In this document: one piece after another, positions 1-8,216 of the stretch
Numbering within the stretch: position 1 is the first letter of the stretch
How the letters are laid out: the number at the start of each line of letters is the position of its first letter
NCBI GenBank assembly: GCA_021808055.1
Contig: JAKBCH010000013.1
Span: 1 to 36,983, forward strand
Origin: Pseudomonadota bacterium
GTDB taxonomy: Bacteria > Pseudomonadota > Alphaproteobacteria > Acetobacterales > Acetobacteraceae
Length of the DNA stretch: 36,983 nt
Reading direction: 5' to 3'
Position numbers and translations under genes: made by a program
Notes under the pieces: generated by a model
The model's database searches: none
What the model was told of the DNA's origin: nothing
The model's input: the letters and a program-made list of their open reading frames with translations, nothing else

Positions 1-1765
1 GCACGGCAGAGGGGGTGACCTCGACCAGTTCGTCATCCTGAACATAGGCGATCGCCTGCTCCAGGCTCATGCGGCGGGGCGGCACCAGCAGCAGCGCCTC
101 ATCCTTGCCGGCAGCGCGGATATTGGTGAGCTTCTTCTCGCGCACCGGGTTCACGTCCAGATCGTTCTCGCGGCTATGCTCACCCAGGATCATGCCGACA
201 TAAACTTTTTCGCCGGGGTTCACGAACAGCACGCCGCGGTCCTGCAGGGAGAACAGGGAGTATTGCACGGCTTCGCCATCTTCCGACGAGATCAGCGCGC
301 CATTGCGGCGGCCTTCGATCTTGCCTTTCCAGGGGCCGTAACCCGCGAACAGGCGGTTCATCACGCCGGTGCCCCGCGTATCGGTCAGGAACTCGCCATG
401 ATAACCGATGAGGCCGCGCGAGGGGATGCGGAAGGTCAGGCGCTGCTTGTCGCCGCCGGAGGGGCGGATGTCTGAAAGCTCGCCCTTGCGGCGGGACATT
501 TTGTCCACCACCGCACCGGAATAGGGCTCATCGACGTCGATCAGCACCTCTTCATAAGGCTCCTCACGCTCGCCGGTTTCCTCGTTGATGCGCGTCAGCA
601 CGCGCGGGCGGCCAATGGTCAGCTCGAAGCCCTCGCGGCGCATGGTCTCAATCAGCACGCCGAGCTGAAGCTCGCCACGGCCAGAAACCTCGAATGCGTC
701 CGTCTCGGTGGAAACGGCCACTTCGATCGCCACATTGCCTTCGGTTTCGGCCAGCAGGCGGTCACGAATCTGGCGGGAGGTAACCTTTTTGCCCTCGCGG
801 CCACCCAGCGGGCCGTCATTGATGCGGAAGGTCATGGAGAGGGTCGGCGGGTCGATCGGGGTGGCGGCCAGCGGGGCAGCAACCTCGGGCGCGCAGATTG
901 TGTAGGGGATGGTGGCATCCGAGAGCCCGGCCACGGCGACAATATCGCCAGCCTGAACCTCGTCCACCGGCACACGCTCCAGCCCACGGAAGGAGAGCAG
1001 CTTGGTCAGGCGGCCGGTTTCCACCACCTTGCCGTCCAAATTCAGCACCTTCACCGGCATGTTGACGGTGGCCTTGCCCTGCTCGACGCGCCCGGTGAGC
1101 ACACGACCGAGGAAAGTGTCGGATTCGAGAATGGTGGCGACCATGGCGAAGGGCGCATCCATATCCAGCGCCGGGGCGGGCACATGGCTCAAAATCAGGT
1201 CGAAGAGCGGGGTGAGGCTTTCACGCGGGTCGTTCAGATCCTTCACCGCCCAGCCCTGACGGCCGGAGGCGAACAGCATCGGGAAGTCGAGCTGCTCCTC
1301 ATTGGCGTCCAGCGAGGCGAACAGGTCGAACATCTCGTTATGCACATCATCCGGGCGGGCGTCGCCACGGTCGATCTTGTTCACCACCACGATGGGCTTC
1401 AGGCCGCGGGCGAGCGCCTTGCCGAGCACGAACTTGGTCTGCGGCAGCACGCCTTCGGCGGCATCCACCAAAATCACCGCGCCATCCACCATCGACAGGA
1501 TGCGCTCCACCTCGCCGCCGAAATCGGCGTGGCCAGGGGTGTCAACGATGTTGATGCGGGTATCGTTCCAGACCACCGAGGCAACTTTGGCGAGAATGGT
1601 GATGCCGCGCTCTTTTTCCAGGTCGTTGCGGTCGAGTGCCCGCTCAGCCACCGCCTGGTGGGCGGCGAAAGCGCCGGACTGCTTCAAAAGCTGGTCGGTA
1701 AGGGTGGTTTTGCCATGGTCAACGTGAGCAATAATGGCAATATTGCGGATTTTCGGCGCGGACAT
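1..1765 (-). CDS. typA: GTP-binding protein TypA/BipA (partial, C-terminus outside window)
   Basis: This is a ribosome-associated translational GTPase of the elongation-factor family, linked to ribosome assembly and stress or cold adaptation. The reading frame starts at the ATG complementary to 1763-1765 and runs off the left edge without a stop. About 588 codons are present out of roughly 600-610 usual for the family, so only a short C-terminal tail is missing. Near the N-terminus the G1 motif AHVDHGKTT (residues 13-21) is seen, followed by the DTPGHADFGGEV G3 region and NKID (G4). The EF-G-like domains III and V and the TypA-specific C-terminal domain follow. The gene stands alone, and the 212 bases to its right hold no gene. 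Identity is clear from collinear conservation over the whole length; the role is from family knowledge. Confidence 0.96.
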   Translation of the reverse strand, partial: MSAPKIRNIAIIAHVDHGKTTLTDQLLKQSGAFAAHQAVAERALDRNDLEKERGITILAKVASVVWNDTRINIVDTPGHADFGGEVERILSMVDGAVILVDAAEGVLPQTKFVLGKALARGLKPIVVVNKIDRGDARPDDVHNEMFDLFASLDANEEQLDFPMLFASGRQGWAVKDLNDPRESLTPLFDLILSHVPAPALDMDAPFAMVATILESDTFLGRVLTGRVEQGKATVNMPVKVLNLDGKVVETGRLTKLLSFRGLERVPVDEVQAGDIVAVAGLSDATIPYTICAPEVAAPLAATPIDPPTLSMTFRINDGPLGGREGKKVTSRQIRDRLLAETEGNVAIEVAVSTETDAFEVSGRGELQLGVLIETMRREGFELTIGRPRVLTRINEETGEREEPYEEVLIDVDEPYSGAVVDKMSRRKGELSDIRPSGGDKQRLTFRIPSRGLIGYHGEFLTDTRGTGVMNRLFAGYGPWKGKIEGRRNGALISSEDGEAVQYSLFSLQDRGVLFVNPGEKVYVGMILGEHSRENDLDVNPVREKKLTNIRAAGKDEALLLVPPRRMSLEQAIAYVQDDELVEVTPSAV

Positions 1766-1977
1766 CGCAGGCTACCTATTAAAATGAGCAAACCGGCCGG
1801 GCCGGGGCGCGTGGTGTCGCCTCGGTCTGGCCGGGATGCTCGGGCTGATTTGTGCCCCCGCATAGCGATATTGCGCTGCAAAAGCGAGGGTAAAAACATA
1901 GATTTTATAGCATGGGCGCTTTGCGGCGCTGAAAGCAGTTAAATGACATGGGCGCCGCAATGCACCCATGGGTCGGA

Positions 1978-2751
1978 TTACTGGCCTATCGCTTGCCCGG
2001 AACGGGACGTGCTATTGACGGAGGGCGCGGGCGGCACACCATTGCCGTTGACCGCGCCGTTAGACATGCCATTGCCGGAAGCCGAGCCGCCTGATGGCGT
2101 GGCGCTATCGTGAGTTACCCCGCCACCTTGAGACATGTCGCCGGAGCGGGACGTGGAATTGACGGAGGGTGCCATGCTGCCCGTCTCGCTGTCATTCCCG
2201 TCACTGGACATGGCATTACCGCCAGACATGCCGCTGTCCGAAGACATGCCGCCGCTGGCTGCTGACATGTCATTATTAGATCCCATTTGCTGCAAGGCAC
2301 GGCTGATGTCCTGCGCCGCAGTGGAATAATCTCCTGAACTCAGGGCGTTACGAGCATCTTCGATCGCCTTCACGGCAGGGGACTGATCTGACGACATGGA
2401 AGAACCGGCATCAACGCTCCGGGTGAGCAGGCGGGTTTCCGCATGGCCAAGGGCTGATTCGGCGCGCATTTTTTCATGATGTTCAATGGCGTGCTGAGCC
2501 ATGTGCAAGTATTTGCGCGCCCCGGAATTCGACATGCCGCCGGATGATTGATCTCCGGGTGCCATATTATTGGGTGCCATATTATTGGGTGCCGTATTGC
2601 CAGGTGATTGGCCGGGCTGCGTCTCAACTGGTGCATTTACCGCGCCGGTGGGGGCTGGGCTGGAAGCCCCGCTGGACATTGGATTGGTTTGGGCAAGAGC
2701 GACGCCACTTGTCATCAACAAGGCGGCAGACGCCATCCAGATTTTGCGCAT
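1978..2751 (-). CDS. Secreted Ser/Gly/Met/Asn-rich protein of unknown function
   Basis: The 257-residue product starts with a signal peptide (MRKIWMASAALLMTSGVALA, cleavage after ALA), so export to the periplasm or beyond is likely. Two low-complexity regions flank a helical core at about residues 78-155. The core is rich in His, Met and Ala and contains HMAQHAIEHHEK and the phrase AETRLLTRSVDAG, which I recall from uncharacterised proteins of acetic acid bacteria and relatives. The first flank carries an NNMAP repeat. The second is Met/Ser/Gly/Asp-rich and contains APSVNSTSRSG twice, once at the extreme C-terminus. The start has a good ribosome site (GAGGAG about 8 bases upstream). It is divergent from the lytic transglycosylase gene across 160 bases. 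I do not recognise a function. The Met/His content could mean metal binding, but that is only inference. Confidence 0.8.
   Translation of the reverse strand: MRKIWMASAALLMTSGVALAQTNPMSSGASSPAPTGAVNAPVETQPGQSPGNTAPNNMAPNNMAPGDQSSGGMSNSGARKYLHMAQHAIEHHEKMRAESALGHAETRLLTRSVDAGSSMSSDQSPAVKAIEDARNALSSGDYSTAAQDISRALQQMGSNNDMSAASGGMSSDSGMSGGNAMSSDGNDSETGSMAPSVNSTSRSGDMSQGGGVTHDSATPSGGSASGNGMSNGAVNGNGVPPAPSVNSTSRSGQAIGQ
2557..2601. repeat. Tandem 15-bp repeat, three copies, in coding sequence
   Basis: Three consecutive 15-bp units begin at 2557, 2572 and 2587. The first two are identical and the third has a few changes. The unit length is a multiple of three and encodes the pentapeptide NNMAP twice plus a degenerate third copy in the leftward secreted-protein gene. 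Slipped-strand changes here would lengthen or shorten the protein without a frameshift. Confidence 0.85.
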
Positions 2752-2911
2752 AAGAAACTCCTCTAAAATTTACGCGGTTTGAGCCGGTAATTCTTTATCC
2801 AAGCTGGGGGGAGTGACGATTTTACCAAGGTGCGGGGGCTGAAAGCAGTATTAAAGCCTCGTCATATCCGGCCGATTTGTTTACAAAAGCTGTGGCTTCG
2901 CTGGGAAACAC

Positions 2912-3610
2912 ATGAGAGTCCGTATTGCGCTTGGCGCGCTCGTTCTGGGTACCACGCCGGCCCTGGCCGATATTCCGGATGGCGCTGCCTGCGCTGTGGC
3001 GGGCCATGCCGTTGAGCTGGCGGATGCGCTGCCACCTAATTTGCTGCTTTCCATCGGCATGGTGGAAAGTGGCCGGGCCAACCCGCTCACCGGTGCCGCC
3101 GCCCCTTGGCCATGGACAGTGAATGCCGATGGCAACGGCCAGTATTTTGCCAGCAAGCAGGATGCGGAAGCTTTTGTAAGGCTGGCCCAGGCTTCCGGTG
3201 CCAGAGACATTGATGTGGGCTGTTTTCAGGTAAGCCTGGAATACCACCCGGATGCCTTCGCCTCGTTGGGTGACGCTTTTAATCCTGCCGCCAATGCCGC
3301 CTATGCGGGCACATATTTAACCCAACTTAAGGCGCAGACGGGCTCCTGGAAAGCTGCCATCGCCGATTATCATTCGGCTTTGCCAGACCTTGGTTTGCCG
3401 TATCAGCGCATGGTGCTGGCGGCGTGGCGGCGGCTGGGCAACATGCCGCCGGATTTAGGCGCGGATATCGCAGACGCGGCATTTCAGGCGCCGGACCCCG
3501 TGGTGATCATTCAGTCGCCTGAAGCGCGGAAGGTGCATGTTTATACCATGAACGCGCCGGACGATGCCTCCTGGCGCCCTGGGCTGCCACGCGTGATCGA
3601 TAACCCGTGA
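2912..3610 (+). CDS. Lytic transglycosylase (SLT-type), exported
   Basis: The 232-residue protein has an N-terminal signal peptide (about residues 1-19, ending TPALA) and a lysozyme-like SLT domain. The segment LLLSIGMVESG places the expected catalytic glutamate at residue 52. Further SLT landmarks are DVGCFQVSLEYHP (the usual GxxQ-type strand) and the helix with YAGTYLTQLKAQTGSWKAA followed by DYHSA. Enzymes of this family cleave the MurNAc-GlcNAc bond of peptidoglycan in the periplasm, forming an anhydro product. Some small members serve in building secretion systems, flagella or conjugation machinery, but no such genes lie nearby. The ribosome site before the ATG is weak. It is a single gene, 51 bases upstream of lysK. 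Confidence 0.85.
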   Translation: MRVRIALGALVLGTTPALADIPDGAACAVAGHAVELADALPPNLLLSIGMVESGRANPLTGAAAPWPWTVNADGNGQYFASKQDAEAFVRLAQASGARDIDVGCFQVSLEYHPDAFASLGDAFNPAANAAYAGTYLTQLKAQTGSWKAAIADYHSALPDLGLPYQRMVLAAWRRLGNMPPDLGADIADAAFQAPDPVVIIQSPEARKVHVYTMNAPDDASWRPGLPRVIDNP

Positions 3611-3661
3611 ATTGCCGGGGCAATTGAATTTGGGCCGGGCAAGCTCTAGAGCAGGCGGACC

Positions 3662-5248
3662 ATGAGCGAAAATAACACCACCGCCCAGCTGAGCTGGCCC
3701 TTCCGTGAAGCCGAACGCATTGCCGAACGGCTGAAACAGAAAGGCAAGACCGAGGCGCTGTTTGAGACTGGCTACGGCCCCTCCGGCCTGCCGCATATCG
3801 GCACGTTCGGCGAGGTGGCGCGCACCAGCTGGGTGCGCAAGGCGTTCACAGACCTCACCGGCCTGTCATCACGCCTGCTGGCGTTTTCCGATGATATGGA
3901 CGGCCTGCGCAAGGTGCCGGACAATGTGCCGAACAAGGAGATGCTGCGGGAATATCTTGGCAAGCCGCTGACGCGCATCCCCGACCCGTTCGGCAAGTTC
4001 GAGAGCTTTGGCGCGCATAACAACAACATGCTGCAGGAGTTCCTGCGCGCCTTCGAGTTTGAGTTCGAGTTTGCCTCCGCCAGTGATTATTACGCCTCTG
4101 GCCGGTTCGACGCGGCGTTGCTGCATGTTTTGCGTCATCATGATGAGATTGTGCAGATTATCCTGCCCACGCTGGGGGCGGAGCGCAAAGCCACCTATTC
4201 GCCGATCCTGCCCATCAATCCGCGCACCGGAATTGTCATGCAGGTGCCCATCGATAAAGTTGATGCCGACCACGGCACCGTATTCTGGACCGACCCGGAC
4301 AGCGGCGTGAAGTTTGAAACCTCTGTGCTGGGCGGCAATGCCAAGCTGCAATGGAAAGCCGATTGGGCGATGCGCTGGTACGCGCTGGATGTGGATTATG
4401 AGATGTCCGGCAAGGACCTCATCGACTCCGTGAAGCTCTCCTCTTCCATCTGCCGTGCCTTGGGCAAGGAGCCGCCGCTGACGCTCACTTACGAGCTGTT
4501 CCTGGATGATAAGGGGCAGAAGATCAGCAAGTCCAAGGGTAACGGGCTTTCCATCGAGCAATGGCTGACCTACGCGCCGAAGGAGAGCCTGGCGCAGTTC
4601 ATGTATCATGCGCCGCAACGAGCCAAGAAATTGTTCTTCGATGTCATCCCCCGTTCAACGGATGATTACATCAATTATGTTACGGCCTTGCCCACGGCGG
4701 AAAAGCCGCATGACAATCCGGCCTGGCATATTCATGGCGGGGTGCTGCCGGACCATGCGGGTTCGCCGATCAGCTTCACCATGCTGCTGAACCTCGCCTC
4801 GGTGAGCAATGCGGATAGTGCGGAGATGCTCTGGGGCTTCATCCGCGCCTATATGCCCGAGGCCAATGCCGAGAGTTTCCCGTTCCTGGCGGAGCTGGTG
4901 CATTACGCCGTGGCCTATAACCGCGATTTCGTGGCGCCCAAGCGCCAATACCGTGTGGCCAATGCGGCCGAGCGCGTGGCGCTGGAAGATTTACGCGACC
5001 GGCTGGCAAGTGGCAGGCAGGCGGAATATCCAGGCGAGACGGAAGCCGAGCGGCTGCAAAACCTGGTTTATGCCGTGGGCAAGGAACAGGAATTCAAGCC
5101 GCTGAAGGCGTGGTTCGACTGTCTTTACCAAGTGCTGCTGGGCACTCAGGAAGGCCCGCGCTTTGGCGGGTTCATTGCCCTTTATGGCGTGGAGCGGACG
5201 ATTGCCTTGATCGAAACGCACCTCGCGCGCGAGGCGGCGGCGGCCTGA
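3662..5248 (+). CDS. lysS: Lysine--tRNA ligase, class I
   Basis: The 528-residue enzyme charges tRNA-Lys with lysine. It is the class I form (LysRS-I, often called lysK or class I lysS), found in archaea, spirochaetes and many alphaproteobacteria, rather than the class II enzyme of most bacteria. Class I signatures are visible: the HIGH-like motif PHIGT (His45-Thr48) after GYGPSG, and KISKSKGN starting at Lys287. The length matches the bacterial family. Between the preceding stop and this start is a short perfect hairpin (arms AATTGC/GCAATT at 3610-3625) without a T tract, and a palindrome GCTCTAGAGC at 3643-3652 just before the ATG. The next gene starts 3 bases after the stop, so the two are very probably co-transcribed. 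Confidence 0.97.
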   Translation: MSENNTTAQLSWPFREAERIAERLKQKGKTEALFETGYGPSGLPHIGTFGEVARTSWVRKAFTDLTGLSSRLLAFSDDMDGLRKVPDNVPNKEMLREYLGKPLTRIPDPFGKFESFGAHNNNMLQEFLRAFEFEFEFASASDYYASGRFDAALLHVLRHHDEIVQIILPTLGAERKATYSPILPINPRTGIVMQVPIDKVDADHGTVFWTDPDSGVKFETSVLGGNAKLQWKADWAMRWYALDVDYEMSGKDLIDSVKLSSSICRALGKEPPLTLTYELFLDDKGQKISKSKGNGLSIEQWLTYAPKESLAQFMYHAPQRAKKLFFDVIPRSTDDYINYVTALPTAEKPHDNPAWHIHGGVLPDHAGSPISFTMLLNLASVSNADSAEMLWGFIRAYMPEANAESFPFLAELVHYAVAYNRDFVAPKRQYRVANAAERVALEDLRDRLASGRQAEYPGETEAERLQNLVYAVGKEQEFKPLKAWFDCLYQVLLGTQEGPRFGGFIALYGVERTIALIETHLAREAAAA

Positions 5249-5251
5249 ACC

Positions 5252-6205
5252 TTGCGCCGCCACCTTAAGCTGCTGCCGCCTGTATTAGGGTTTTTGTTGC
5301 TGGTAGCCATTGCTTTTGGGCTGCACGGCGTTCTGGCCAAGGTGGGCGTGGCGCAGGTTTTAGCGGCCTTCCTGGCCACGCCATTATGGGATGTGGTGCG
5401 CGCCCTGGCGCTGTTGGCGGCTTCCATTTGCATCATGGCGGCTTATGATTTGCCGGGCGTGTTCTTCGCGCGGCGGGGCGGTGGCAGCCCGCATCTGCCT
5501 TACCCCAGCATCGGCCTGGCCTCTTTCTGTGCCTATGCGTTGAGCCATGTGCTGGGGGCGGCGGCCCTTACCGCCGCGGCCATCCGGCTGCGATTTTACG
5601 CGCATTGGGATGTGCCGGCGGGCGGTATCGCGCGGATTGTGGCGCTCTCGGGCAGCGATTTCGTGCTGGGCGTGTTTACCCTCACCGGCGTATTGCTGCT
5701 GGCGGACCCATATTCCGTGCCGATCCCCGGCACCCCGGCTTCTGATTTGTTGCGCGGGCTTGGGCTGGCGCTGCTGGCGGTGCCGTTGTTTTATGTTCTG
5801 GCGGCGCGCAAGCGGGATGCGGTGGTGCTGCTTGGCAAGACGATCGCCCTTCCGGGGGCGCGAATCGCTTGCGCGCAGATTGTGGTTTCTTGCCTCGACA
5901 TCTGTTGCGCCTGCGCCATTCTGCACGCTGTTCTGCCCGCCGCACCTGGGTTAACCTACCCGCACACCTTAAGCCTATATTTGGGGGCCTTCGCTGCGGG
6001 CGTGCTCTCTGGCCTGCCGGGCGGGGTTGGGGTGTTCGATTCCGTGCTGCTGTTAGGATTTTCCGCTTATTTGCCCGCTGCCGAGGCGCTGGGGGCGATT
6101 TTGTTATTCCGCGTTATGTATTTTCTGGCGCCGGCATGTTTGGCCGGGTTGTGTTATGCCGGGCACGAGCTTTGGGTTTACGCATCGAAGGACCGTAAAT
6201 CCTGA
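5252..6205 (+). CDS. MprF-like flippase-domain membrane protein (lysylphosphatidylglycerol synthase TM region only)
   Basis: The 317-residue protein is largely hydrophobic with about eight predicted membrane helices. It matches the transmembrane half of MprF/COG0392. Characteristic phrases are AAYDLPGVFFARR, the PYPSIGLASFCAYALSHVLG segment, RFYAHWDVPAGGIARIVAL and the late GLPGGVGVFDS loop. In full MprF this domain flips aminoacylated phosphatidylglycerol and is followed by a cytoplasmic DUF2156 synthase that uses Lys-tRNA. That synthase domain is absent here, because the gene stops after the membrane part. The start is a TTG 3 bases after the lysK stop with no clear Shine-Dalgarno sequence, which suggests translational coupling. 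UPF0104/YbhN-type proteins share this fold, so the transported lipid is unknown. Membrane topology and family are well supported; a link to lysyl lipids is inference. Confidence 0.85.
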   Translation: MRRHLKLLPPVLGFLLLVAIAFGLHGVLAKVGVAQVLAAFLATPLWDVVRALALLAASICIMAAYDLPGVFFARRGGGSPHLPYPSIGLASFCAYALSHVLGAAALTAAAIRLRFYAHWDVPAGGIARIVALSGSDFVLGVFTLTGVLLLADPYSVPIPGTPASDLLRGLGLALLAVPLFYVLAARKRDAVVLLGKTIALPGARIACAQIVVSCLDICCACAILHAVLPAAPGLTYPHTLSLYLGAFAAGVLSGLPGGVGVFDSVLLLGFSAYLPAAEALGAILLFRVMYFLAPACLAGLCYAGHELWVYASKDRKS

Positions 6206-6232
6206 CCTTCGTCGTGCCTGCGTAGGCGCTGC

Positions 6233-6811
6233 TCAGCCCGCGTGTTCCTCCCGCGCGGCGTTCCAAACTTCTTTCGCGGCGTCCAGGTTCATCGCGCCGA
6301 TGCCAAGCCCCGCAATCAGGTCCGGCCAGAGGCTATGCCATAAATAGGCCGTGACGGCCCCGGCCAGGATGATGGCGGCATTGGCCAGCACATCGTTGCG
6401 GGCGGAGAGAAAGGCGGCGCGGGTGAGGCTGCCGCCGGTGTGACGGTGCCGGGCGAGGATTGTCGCGGCGCAGAGATTTACCGCCATGGCGGCCAGCCCG
6501 GTGAGCGAAAGCCAGGCGGCATCAGGTGCTTCCGGGTGCCAGATTTTGGCGATGGCCTGCCAGAGTGTGGCGAGGCTGGGCACGAAGATCAGCCCGGCCA
6601 TCACCATGCCCGCCTTGGCCCGCGCCTTCGGCTTCCAGCCAAGGGCGGTGAGCAGCAGCAGGTTCACCGCCGAATCTTCGAGAAAATCCACGCTGTCCGC
6701 GAACAGGGAGACAGAGCCGATGGCCCGCGCCACGCCAAATTCAAAAAAGAAGAACCCGAAATTCAGCGCCAGCGCGGCCAGGGCGGCCTGGCGCAGAGAG
6801 GTCTTGATCAT
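6233..6811 (-). CDS. Small cation transporter, cation diffusion facilitator-like, without C-terminal domain
   Basis: The 192-residue protein has six hydrophobic segments and the CDF signature SLFADSVDFLEDS in the second helix, where Asp42 and Asp46 occupy the usual metal-binding DxxxD positions. In helix 5 the canonical HxxxD pair appears instead as Asp140/Asn144 in SARNDVLAN. The cytoplasmic C-terminal dimer domain of full CDF exporters is missing, and this short architecture is known for a subfamily of bacterial 'cation transporters'. The substrate is probably a divalent metal ion but cannot be told from the sequence. The ATG has a good ribosome site (AGGAGAG). The gene lies in the same direction as rpsO but behind the rpsO terminator, with only 17 bases between, so expression may depend on read-through. 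Confidence 0.8.
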   Translation of the reverse strand: MIKTSLRQAALAALALNFGFFFFEFGVARAIGSVSLFADSVDFLEDSAVNLLLLTALGWKPKARAKAGMVMAGLIFVPSLATLWQAIAKIWHPEAPDAAWLSLTGLAAMAVNLCAATILARHRHTGGSLTRAAFLSARNDVLANAAIILAGAVTAYLWHSLWPDLIAGLGIGAMNLDAAKEVWNAAREEHAG

Positions 6812-6828
6812 GGAGCTCTCCTGAAATG

Positions 6829-6854
6829 AAAAACGGCGCCTGAAGGCGCCGTTT
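6829..6854 (-). terminator. Rho-independent terminator of rpsO
   Basis: Read leftward, an inverted repeat (AACGGCGCC and its complement, tetraloop TTCA) is followed by a run of five T. It begins 3 bases after the rpsO stop codon. It lies between rpsO and the small cation-transporter gene and would end the truB-rpsO transcript. Confidence 0.88.
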
Positions 6855-6857
6855 GGA

Positions 6858-7127
6858 TCAGCGGCGCAGGTTGAGCCGACCGATCAGATCTTGATAGCGC
6901 TTCACATTCTTGCGCTTCAGATAATCCAGCAGCGAGCGGCGCTGGCCAACGAGCACCAGCAGGCCACGGCGGGAATGGTAATCCTTGGCGTGGGTCTTTA
7001 AGTGTTCGGTGAGGTTGGAGATGCGCTCGGAGAGCAGAGCCACCTGAACTTCCGGAGACCCGGTGTCGTTGGCGGCGGTAGCGTATTCGGCGATGAGCGC
7101 CGTGCGGCGCTCTGGCGTAATCGACAT
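6858..7127 (-). CDS. rpsO: 30S ribosomal protein S15
   Basis: The 89-residue primary 16S rRNA-binding protein of the small subunit platform is of standard length. It starts [12 protein letters not shown] and carries the S15 signature around [19 protein letters not shown], with the C-terminal [16 protein letters not shown]. The ATG at 7127 was chosen because it gives the family N-terminus and has AAGGA about 7 bases upstream; the open frame extends further up but overlaps truB. The gene follows truB by 23 bases, a conserved pairing. In most alphaproteobacteria pnp comes next and rbfA/infB lie upstream; here a terminator follows at once. Confidence 0.98.
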   Translation of the reverse strand: MSITPERRTALIAEYATAANDTGSPEVQVALLSERISNLTEHLKTHAKDYHSRRGLLVLVGQRRSLLDYLKRKNVKRYQDLIGRLNLRR

Positions 7128-7150
7128 CGTGATATCCTTATAAAAGACGG

Positions 7151-8074
7151 TTAAAACAGGCGCTCGGGCTTCAGCCACCCTTCAGAGAGTCGGGCCATGG
7201 CCTTCACGCGCCCCGCCGCCGTCACGCGCACCAGCCCTTCATCGGGGTTGGCGGCATCCGGAATGCGCCCCATCAGGTCAACCAGGCTTATGGCCTGGCC
7301 TTGTGATAAGGCGAAAAACTCTGCTTGGTTCAGGGCCAGGGCCGGGATGTCGTCCAGCGCGGTCTCGAGCGGCAGCAGGGTTTCAGCAAGAGTGGCGGGG
7401 TTCTGCTCTGGATCGAGGAAAAAGTCCAGAGGAACCGCCATGCGCTCCAGGAACGGCCCCACGCGCAAGCGGCGCAGCACGGCAATATGCCCAACCGAGC
7501 CGCAGGCCCGCGCCAGGTCCCGCGCCAGAGAGCGCATATAGACCCCCTTGCCGGACTGCACCTCGAACACCGCATGGTCCGCATCCGGCCGGCCGATCAG
7601 CTCGAACCTGTCCACCTGCGCGGGGCGGGGCGGCAATTCGGGCGGTCGTCCGTCCCGGGAGAGGTCGTAGGCGCGTTCGCCCTCCACTTTTATGGCGGAG
7701 AAGATGGGCGGCACTTGCATGATGTTGCCGATAAAGGCGGGCAGAGCGGCCAAAATCTCGGCATCGCTGGGTCGAATATCAGAGGTGGCGATGACTGCCC
7801 CCTCGGCGTCGTCGGTGTCCCGCGCCTCGCCAAATTTCAGGGTGAAATGATAGATTTTGGTGCTGTCCATCACATAAGGCACGGTTTTGGTGGCGGCCCC
7901 GAAGGCTAGCGGCAGAATGCCGGTGGCCAGCGGGTCCAAAGTGCCACCATGGCCGGCCTTCTGGGCGTCCATCGCCCGTTTCACCTTGTTTAGCGCCTGC
8001 GTGCTGGTGATGCCTGGGGGTTTATCGAGAATGATCCAGCCGTCTAATTTGCGGCCTTTTTTCTGCCGAGCCAT
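7151..8074 (-). CDS. truB: tRNA pseudouridine(55) synthase
   Basis: The 307-residue enzyme makes pseudouridine 55 in the T-psi-C loop of tRNAs. The N-terminal [13 protein letters not shown] and the catalytic block [12 protein letters not shown], with the nucleophilic aspartate at residue 47, identify the TruB family. Later family blocks include [20 protein letters not shown] and the [12 protein letters not shown] region. The length is normal. It starts at ATG 8074 and is divergent from the CpaE-like gene across 142 bases. It is probably co-transcribed with rpsO. The rbfA/infB neighbours usual in this group are absent, so the ancestral operon seems to have been split. Confidence 0.97.
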   Translation of the reverse strand: MARQKKGRKLDGWIILDKPPGITSTQALNKVKRAMDAQKAGHGGTLDPLATGILPLAFGAATKTVPYVMDSTKIYHFTLKFGEARDTDDAEGAVIATSDIRPSDAEILAALPAFIGNIMQVPPIFSAIKVEGERAYDLSRDGRPPELPPRPAQVDRFELIGRPDADHAVFEVQSGKGVYMRSLARDLARACGSVGHIAVLRRLRVGPFLERMAVPLDFFLDPEQNPATLAETLLPLETALDDIPALALNQAEFFALSQGQAISLVDLMGRIPDAANPDEGLVRVTAAGRVKAMARLSEGWLKPERLF

Positions 8075-8216
8075 CGTGTCCTGTTAAAATCGCTAGTGAG
8101 CGGCGCTGATAGAGCGCGGCGCGGCTGGCTGCAACCTTATTGCAACGCAGGGCTGCTCCTTAACGGGTTGGCAACTGATATCTGTTGAAATGGCCGGGTT
8201 TTAGGAGGATCGCCAC

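Noticed and set aside
3610..3625. Small hairpin after the lytic transglycosylase gene considered as a terminator
   Set aside because: The stem has only six pairs and no T tract follows.
3643..3652. Palindrome GCTCTAGAGC before lysK, resembling the fused ends of the palindromic element behind amtB
   Set aside because: Ten bases are too few to claim a footprint of a lost element, and it may simply be part of the leader.
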